From UBA1756 sp045132235 (GTDB lineage Bacteria > Bacteroidota > Bacteroidia > Bacteroidales > WCHB1-69): 64,000 nt of DNA. Position 1 is the first letter of the stretch. Every line of letters begins with the position of its first letter. The notes under the pieces are model-generated. The model did no database searches. It was given only the letters and a program-made list of their open reading frames with translations, and had not been told where the DNA came from. This document shows positions 59,612-64,000 of this stretch, in pieces. The DNA lies in contig JBGURX010000019.1 of assembly GCA_045132235.1 (NCBI GenBank), positions 1 through 64,000 on the forward strand, given 5' to 3'. The position numbers were made by a program, and so were the translations under genes.

Positions 59612-61063
59612 ATGAAAAAAACACTGTTAACCTTAGTTGCGGCCCTTATCGCAGTGACCGCCGTCGCACAAAACCCGTGCCCGTTCAAGTATGGCGCCAC
59701 AGAGGAAGACTCTCTGAAGTGCGCCGAACAAGTCACCCTTTTCCGTACATACTACAACCAAAAACAGTATGAAGAGGCTTATGTTCCGTTCCAATACATC
59801 GTCAACACCTGCCCCTGCTCATGGAGCGGCACCTTCGTCTATGGCAAGACCATGCTGGAGAAGATGATCAAAACCGAGCAGGACTCCCTGCGCAGAGAGC
59901 GACTCATCGACACCCTGATCTGGTCACAGACTGCATTCAGCACCTACCATCCCAACGTATACACCTATGGCAAGGGATTGGGTTGGAAAGCTTATTACAC
60001 CACCAAATTCCGTTCAAAGGACAAGGAGCTCCTTGACCAAGCCTTTGATGATTTCGTCACTTCAGTTGAGTTGGAGAAAGAGAACACCCAGCCTGCCGTA
60101 TGGGAAGCCTACTTCCAGCTGGCCACCTACAAAACCCGCTCAACGAAAGACACCACTTACGTGATTGAAGCCTACGAACGCTCCACTGAATACATTGAAG
60201 ACGCCATCATCTCCAATCAGGAGGCGTATGAAAAGGCTCTCGACAAGTTCGACACCCTTGACAGCCAACTCGCCAAGGAACAGATTGGCAAAATGGCATA
60301 CGACAAAGCGGTAGAGAAACTGGTGAAGGACACCACCGCCCGTATCAACGCCATCAATGGCTATAAAAAAGTGACCGCCAAACTGGAGAACGGTTTTGCA
60401 CCCTTCGCCAACGGCCAGATTCTCCTCGCCATCTACGAAAAGAAATTCGAACAGAACAAGGATGACATCAAGGCACTCAAGAAGATGCTCGGTATTTTGA
60501 GCAAAGACTCCCTCTGCCGCGCCTCACAGATGTACAGCGACATCCTTAAAATCCTCCACGCAGAAGAACCCAGTGGAAAGGTTGCCTTCTTCCTCGGCGT
60601 TCAGGAATTCCAGAAGAAAAACTACAACGAGGCCATCAACTTCTTCAATGAAGCCATCCGTTTGTACACCACCAACGAAGAGAAGGCTCAGCCCTACTAC
60701 TTCATCGCCACTATCGAATCGGTGAGAGGAAGCTTCGCTGCCGCACGTGCCCACGCACTGGATGCTGCAAGATGCAACCCGAAGTTCGGCCGTCCCTACA
60801 TCCTGATTGGCGATATGTACCGCAATTCCTACAACCAGTTCACCAACGGTGGCGAAGGTGTCATTGCAGGTGCCGTCTATTGGGCTGCTGCCGACAAGTA
60901 CAATAGAGCACAGGCTGTTGACCCCTCACTCGCCAACGAATGCGCCAGAAAACGCGCCGGCCTCCCGGCCGTCAGCGGCAAGACCCTCGTGGAAAACAAC
61001 CTCCAGCCCGGCCAGAGCTACCATGTAGGTGGCTGGATTAACGAGAATACCACCGTACGCTAA
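59612..61063 (+). CDS. Periplasmic tetratricopeptide-repeat protein
   Basis: The 483-residue protein has a signal peptide ('LLTLVAALIAVTAVAQN') and a mostly helical body. A Cys pair appears early ('NPCPFKYG' and 'NTCPCSW'). TPR-like hairpins are clear at 'YYNQKQYEEAYVPFQYIV' and 'FQKKNYNEAINFFNEAIRLY', with 'GSFAAARAHALDAARCNPKFGRPY' near 385. A long helix (about 190-260) separates the two parts. It probably scaffolds envelope proteins. It lies between the barrel and lptC genes, gaps 18 and 2 bp. Confidence 0.85.
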   Translation: MKKTLLTLVAALIAVTAVAQNPCPFKYGATEEDSLKCAEQVTLFRTYYNQKQYEEAYVPFQYIVNTCPCSWSGTFVYGKTMLEKMIKTEQDSLRRERLIDTLIWSQTAFSTYHPNVYTYGKGLGWKAYYTTKFRSKDKELLDQAFDDFVTSVELEKENTQPAVWEAYFQLATYKTRSTKDTTYVIEAYERSTEYIEDAIISNQEAYEKALDKFDTLDSQLAKEQIGKMAYDKAVEKLVKDTTARINAINGYKKVTAKLENGFAPFANGQILLAIYEKKFEQNKDDIKALKKMLGILSKDSLCRASQMYSDILKILHAEEPSGKVAFFLGVQEFQKKNYNEAINFFNEAIRLYTTNEEKAQPYYFIATIESVRGSFAAARAHALDAARCNPKFGRPYILIGDMYRNSYNQFTNGGEGVIAGAVYWAAADKYNRAQAVDPSLANECARKRAGLPAVSGKTLVENNLQPGQSYHVGGWINENTTVR

Positions 61064-61065
61064 CC

Positions 61066-61632
61066 ATGCGTATCATAAAAACATTCATGAAAATCGCCCC
61101 CTGCCTCATGGCACTGGGGGTGATTTTTGTTTCATGCAAACAAGAGGAGTTCTCCAAAGACAAACTCCTCTCCTACCATGGCAAGTATCCCGACGAGTCG
61201 GCGGAAGACCTGCACCTCACCTACAGCGACTCGGGACGGCTCAACTTTGAAATCCGCACCCCCATCCTCAACAAATATTACGGCGACCACACCTATATGG
61301 ACTGCCCCGAAGGCATCGAAATCATCTCCTACGACATTTTCGGACAACCCGAGGCCGTCATGCGCGCCGACTATGCCATCAATGCGGAAAGAGACATGCG
61401 CATGGAGGCACAGAAAAACGTGGTGATCACCAACCTCAAGAAGGGCGACACCATCTGGACCGAGAAAATCATCTGGGACAAACGGTTCCGCAGAATATAC
61501 TCCGACGTGCCCGTACGCCAGACCCGCGCCGACGGCACCGTCTATTACGGCAACGGCTTCGACGCCGATGAACGGTTCACCCACTACACCGTCCGCAACC
61601 CCAGAGGCGAAATCATCGCCGACAACCTCTGA
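61066..61632 (+). CDS. lptC: LPS export ABC transporter periplasmic protein LptC
   Basis: LptC passes lipopolysaccharide from the LptB2FG transporter to LptA in the periplasm. The 188-residue protein starts with a hydrophobic segment ending in a lipobox-like 'GVIFVSCK', so it may be a lipoprotein rather than a bitopic membrane protein. The beta-jellyroll repeats are visible: 'SDSGRLNFEIRTPILNKY', 'EAVMRADYAINAERDMRMEAQKNVVITN', 'IWTEKIIWDKRFRRIYSDVPVR' and 'VYYGNGFDADERF'. It closes the seven-gene operon. Confidence 0.9.
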   Translation: MRIIKTFMKIAPCLMALGVIFVSCKQEEFSKDKLLSYHGKYPDESAEDLHLTYSDSGRLNFEIRTPILNKYYGDHTYMDCPEGIEIISYDIFGQPEAVMRADYAINAERDMRMEAQKNVVITNLKKGDTIWTEKIIWDKRFRRIYSDVPVRQTRADGTVYYGNGFDADERFTHYTVRNPRGEIIADNL

Positions 61633-61650
61633 AAACGGAAAACGGGAAAT

Positions 61651-61677
61651 TGTAGGGACACACCGCATGCGCCTACA
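61651..61677. repeat. Short palindrome after lptC
   Basis: TGTAGG (61651-61656) and CCTACA (61672-61677) enclose a GC-rich centre with GCATGC. It resembles small palindromes scattered between genes in Bacteroidota genomes. No T run follows. Confidence 0.5.
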
Positions 61678-61745
61678 TGATTGACAGGCGGAGAATTTTA
61701 TAAAGAATAAGGGTAAAAAATCGGATATTTTTTCAGAAAATCGTG

Positions 61746-61753
61746 TAAATTTG
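61746..61753 (+). promoter_or_regulatory. -7 box of panC-panD
   Basis: TAAATTTG followed by CCTGC lies 74 bp before the panC start at 61827. Confidence 0.55.
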
Positions 61754-61826
61754 CCTGCTAAAAATTTTTACAAATAATAATTGTAATTATTTGTAAATCA
61801 ATTTGTTATACAACAAAAAGTTTACT

Positions 61827-62663
61827 ATGTTGCTGACTGAAACGATATCAGATTTACAAAAAATGCTCCAACAGGCGCACAACAGCGGGCAGACAATCGG
61901 CTTGGTGCCCACCATGGGAGCCCTGCACGAAGGGCATCTTTCCCTCATCAAACGCGCTCGCAAAGAAAACGACCTCTGCGTCATTTCCATCTTCGTCAAC
62001 CCCACACAGTTCAACAATGCGGAGGATTTGGAGAAATATCCCCGCACACTGGAGCAGGATTTACAGCTGGTGAGCGACTATGTAGATATCGCCTTCGCCC
62101 CTTCCGTGGAGGAGGTGTACCGCGTGCCGGCCACCGAGCAATATGATTTCGGTCCCGTGGCGGAAGTGATGGAAGGTCCCGCGCGCCCCGGCCACTTCAA
62201 CGGCGTGGGCATCATCGTGAAGCGGCTCTTCGACTGGGTGCAGCCCACCCGCGCCTACTTCGGCGAGAAGGACTTCCAGCAGATTGCCGTCATCAAAACC
62301 CTCGTGCGCCAATGCAACCTGCCCGTGCAGATCGTGCCCTGCCCCATCGTGCGGGAGGCCAGCGGACTGGCACTCAGCTCCCGCAACCGCCGTCTCACCG
62401 AAGAGGAACGCGCCACCTCCGCCAACATCTACCGCATCCTCAAAGCCTCCACGCAACTCAAAACCACCAACACCGAAGAAATTCGCCAGTTTGTGGTAAA
62501 AGAAATAGAAAAATACGACCTTTTCAAAATAGAATATTACGAAATTGTAGATGATGAAACCCTCCAGCCCGTCGCCGACCTCAACGACAGCAACGGTGTG
62601 GTGGGATGCATCACCGTGTGGGCCAACAACGTGCGGCTCATCGACAACATCCGATACAAATAA
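61827..62663 (+). CDS. panC: Pantothenate synthetase
   Basis: PanC joins pantoate and beta-alanine with ATP. The start at 61827 gives 278 residues, the usual size; a Met eight codons upstream is less likely. Motifs: 'LVPTMGALHEGHLSLI' near residue 27 with the HIGH-like HEGH, 'VSIFVNPTQFNNAEDL' near 58, 'GHFNGVGIIVKRLFDWVQP' near 124, 'YFGEKDFQQ' near 145, and the KMSKS-like 'REASGLALSSRNRRLT' near 180. panD follows 30 bp later, so beta-alanine supply and use are coupled. panB is not in the window. Confidence 0.96.
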   Translation: MLLTETISDLQKMLQQAHNSGQTIGLVPTMGALHEGHLSLIKRARKENDLCVISIFVNPTQFNNAEDLEKYPRTLEQDLQLVSDYVDIAFAPSVEEVYRVPATEQYDFGPVAEVMEGPARPGHFNGVGIIVKRLFDWVQPTRAYFGEKDFQQIAVIKTLVRQCNLPVQIVPCPIVREASGLALSSRNRRLTEEERATSANIYRILKASTQLKTTNTEEIRQFVVKEIEKYDLFKIEYYEIVDDETLQPVADLNDSNGVVGCITVWANNVRLIDNIRYK

Positions 62664-62693
62664 CATTCCGCAAAAAATTAAAGCACTGTCAAT

Positions 62694-63038
62694 ATGCAAA
62701 TTGAAGTCTTAAAATCCAAAATCCACCGCGTAACAGTCACCGAAGCCGACATCAACTATGTGGGCAGCATCACCATCGATGAGACCCTGATGGAGGCGGC
62801 CAACCTGATTGAAAACGAGAAAGTTCAGGTGCTCGACATGAACAACGGAGAACGCTTCGAGACCTACGTCATCAAAGGGAAAAAGGACTCCGGGGTCATC
62901 TGCCTCAACGGTCCGGCAGCCCGAAAAGTGCTGGTCGGCGACATCGTGGTCATCATCTCCTACTGCACCATGGATTTCGAAGAAGCCAAAACCTTCAAAC
63001 CCACCGTCATATTTCCCGAGAACAACCGAGTGAAGTGA
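62694..63038 (+). CDS. panD: Aspartate 1-decarboxylase
   Basis: PanD makes beta-alanine from aspartate. The 114-residue proenzyme is cut between Gly24 and Ser25 in 'NYVGSIT' to form the pyruvoyl cofactor. Other conserved pieces are 'MQIEVLKSKIHRVTVTEAD', Lys9, 'NNGERFETYVI' with Arg near 54 and 'NGPAARKVLVGDIVVIISY' near 72. Co-transcribed with panC. Confidence 0.96.
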   Translation: MQIEVLKSKIHRVTVTEADINYVGSITIDETLMEAANLIENEKVQVLDMNNGERFETYVIKGKKDSGVICLNGPAARKVLVGDIVVIISYCTMDFEEAKTFKPTVIFPENNRVK

Positions 63039-63040
63039 GG

Positions 63041-63124
63041 AGTTTAGAGTTTAAAGTTTAAAGTTTAGAGTTAAAAGTTAAGTATTTGATTAATTGTAAA
63101 TTGTTCATTGTTAATTGTAAATTG
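63041..63124. repeat. Short AT-rich repeats before gpmA
   Basis: A run of AGTTTAGA/AGTTTAAA 8-mers (63041-63082) is followed by two copies of TTAATTGTAAATTG (63090-63103 and 63111-63124). No clear promoter for gpmA is visible in it. Confidence 0.7.
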
Positions 63125-63131
63125 AAATAAA

Positions 63132-63881
63132 ATGCATAGATTAGTATTGATTCGCCACGGCGAAAGTGAATGGAACAAGGCCAACCTTTTTACGGGATGG
63201 ACCGACGTGGATCTTTCCGAAAAAGGATTGCAGGAGGCCGCAGAGGCCGGTATCGCACTGAAAGAGGCCGGTTTCCAGTTTGAATATGCTTATACCTCAT
63301 TTCTGAAACGCGCCATCAAAACCCTCAACATTGTGTTGGAAAAGATGGATCAATTGTGGATTCCTGTGGAGAAAAGCTGGCGCTTGAATGAAAAGCATTA
63401 CGGTGCCCTCCAAGGCTTCAACAAAGCCGAGATGACCGAGAAATACGGTCCCGAGAAAATCAAACAGTGGAGAAGAAGCTATGACATCCGTCCGGAGAGC
63501 CTGACCGACGACGACGAGCGCAACCCCGCCCTCGACCCGCGCTACAAGAACATCGACGACCCGATGGCCAAACCGCACACCGAAGCGCTTTGCGACACCA
63601 TCGCCCGCATCATCCCCTACTGGGAGAACGTGATTCTTCCCAAAGTGAAGAGCTCCAACGACATCATCATCGCCGCCCACGGCAACAGTCTGCGCGGCAT
63701 CATCAAGGTGCTCAAGAACATCTCCGACGAAGACATCATTGGTCTGAACCTGCCCACCGGCATCCCGTACGTCTTCGAGTTCGACGACAACATGCAGCTT
63801 CAGAAAGACTACTTCCTCGCTGATGAGGAGAAAGTGAAAGCGCTGATGGACGCGGTCGCCAACCAGGGCAACAAAAAATAA
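63132..63881 (+). CDS. gpmA: 2,3-bisphosphoglycerate-dependent phosphoglycerate mutase
   Basis: GpmA swaps 3- and 2-phosphoglycerate in glycolysis. The 249-residue protein is the standard length. The phospho-His is His9 in 'LIRHGESEWN', followed by 'NLFTGWTDVDLSEKG'. Other motifs are 'YTSFLKRAIKT' near 58, 'LNEKHYGALQGFNKAE' near 89, 'RRSYDIRP' near 117 and 'IAAHGNSLRGIIK' with the second catalytic His near 184. Confidence 0.97.
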   Translation: MHRLVLIRHGESEWNKANLFTGWTDVDLSEKGLQEAAEAGIALKEAGFQFEYAYTSFLKRAIKTLNIVLEKMDQLWIPVEKSWRLNEKHYGALQGFNKAEMTEKYGPEKIKQWRRSYDIRPESLTDDDERNPALDPRYKNIDDPMAKPHTEALCDTIARIIPYWENVILPKVKSSNDIIIAAHGNSLRGIIKVLKNISDEDIIGLNLPTGIPYVFEFDDNMQLQKDYFLADEEKVKALMDAVANQGNKK

Positions 63882-63918
63882 TTCATCCTTTATAAAGAAA
63901 AACGAAAAACAACATACA

Positions 63919-64000
63919 GTGCAGAAAATCAAAAACATAGCTATCATCGCCCACGTTGACCACGGCAAGACCACCCTCGTGGATCGCTTCCTTTACCAAA
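63919..64000 (+). CDS. typA: GTP-binding protein TypA/BipA, 5' part
   Basis: Only the first 27 codons are in the window. A GTG at 63919 is the only plausible start; no in-frame ATG precedes it. The visible part reads 'VQKIKNIAIIAHVDHGKTTLVD', the P-loop of translational GTPases. 'NIAIIAHVDHGKTTLVD' fits TypA better than LepA ('CIIAHIDHGKSTLAD'). TypA is a ribosome-associated GTPase needed for ribosome assembly under stress. Confidence 0.85.
   Translation, partial: MQKIKNIAIIAHVDHGKTTLVDRFLYQ

Overview
The window reads as one continuous stretch of a Bacteroidota chromosome, almost certainly order Bacteroidales; I cannot assign a genus. Four things support this. Many genes are preceded by the Bacteroidota -7 promoter box TAnnTTTG. 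Shine-Dalgarno sites are essentially absent. Type IX secretion (T9SS) C-terminal sorting domains recur, and the T9SS regulator PorX is encoded here. Many families are Bacteroidota-typical (DUF5686, DUF3127, DUF3256, DUF4295, DUF6150, GWxTD, a short RpoD). Most genes are GC-rich core genes. Several AT-richer patches (about 6.6-7.1 kb, 26.4-29.6 kb, 34.8-36.1 kb, 48.9-50.2 kb) look accessory.

Layout. 0-6.4 kb: end of a giant T9SS adhesin, a glycosyltransferase and a secreted M1 peptidase. 6.5-7.1 kb: a candidate small RNA and an orphan gene. 7.3-16 kb: queA, a PorT-like barrel, a CotH-like T9SS protein, an SDR oxidoreductase, an exported protein, a DUF5686 outer-membrane protein and a PepSY-like protein. 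16.1-17.6 kb: tRNA-Thr, tuf, tRNA-Trp. 17.8-26.4 kb: two paralogous secreted subtilases around an M20 dipeptidase and a membrane-anchored protein, then GWxTD and sugar-transferase genes. 26.4-29.6 kb: an AT-rich island beside tRNA-Val with two orphan Rhs C-terminal cassettes, each pairing an HExxH domain with a small exported partner. 29.8-34.1 kb: porX downstream of a five-gene run. 34.3-36.1 kb: rpmG, DUF4295, a PIN-type toxin-antitoxin pair, a dispersed repeat and a lipoprotein. 36.3-48.3 kb: DUF1015, rpoD, murF, a DUF6150 gene bracketed by inverted repeats, a large TPR protein, an outer-membrane barrel, a retropepsin-like protein and ruvC. 48.3-54.2 kb: a half-size MreB-like protein, a uracil-DNA-glycosylase-like protein, a second dispersed repeat copy, kal, lpdA, LOG and pssA. 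54.3-61.6 kb: a seven-gene envelope operon (EnvC-like to lptC). 61.8-64 kb: panC, panD, gpmA and the start of typA.

How it fits together. Envelope biogenesis and protein export dominate. The four sorting-domain proteins would cross the outer membrane by the T9SS, whose expression PorX controls in studied species. The sugar transferase and glycosyltransferase could feed surface glycan synthesis. LptC, MurF, PssA and the EnvC-like protein maintain the envelope. PanC, PanD and CoaX cover parts of CoA synthesis, and Kal with lipoamide dehydrogenase points to amino-acid fermentation.

The most unusual parts are the orphan Rhs cassette array, a dispersed repeat family present twice in opposite orientation, perfect 14-bp inverted repeats around the DUF6150 gene, the truncated MreB-like protein and the candidate small RNA near 6.6 kb.
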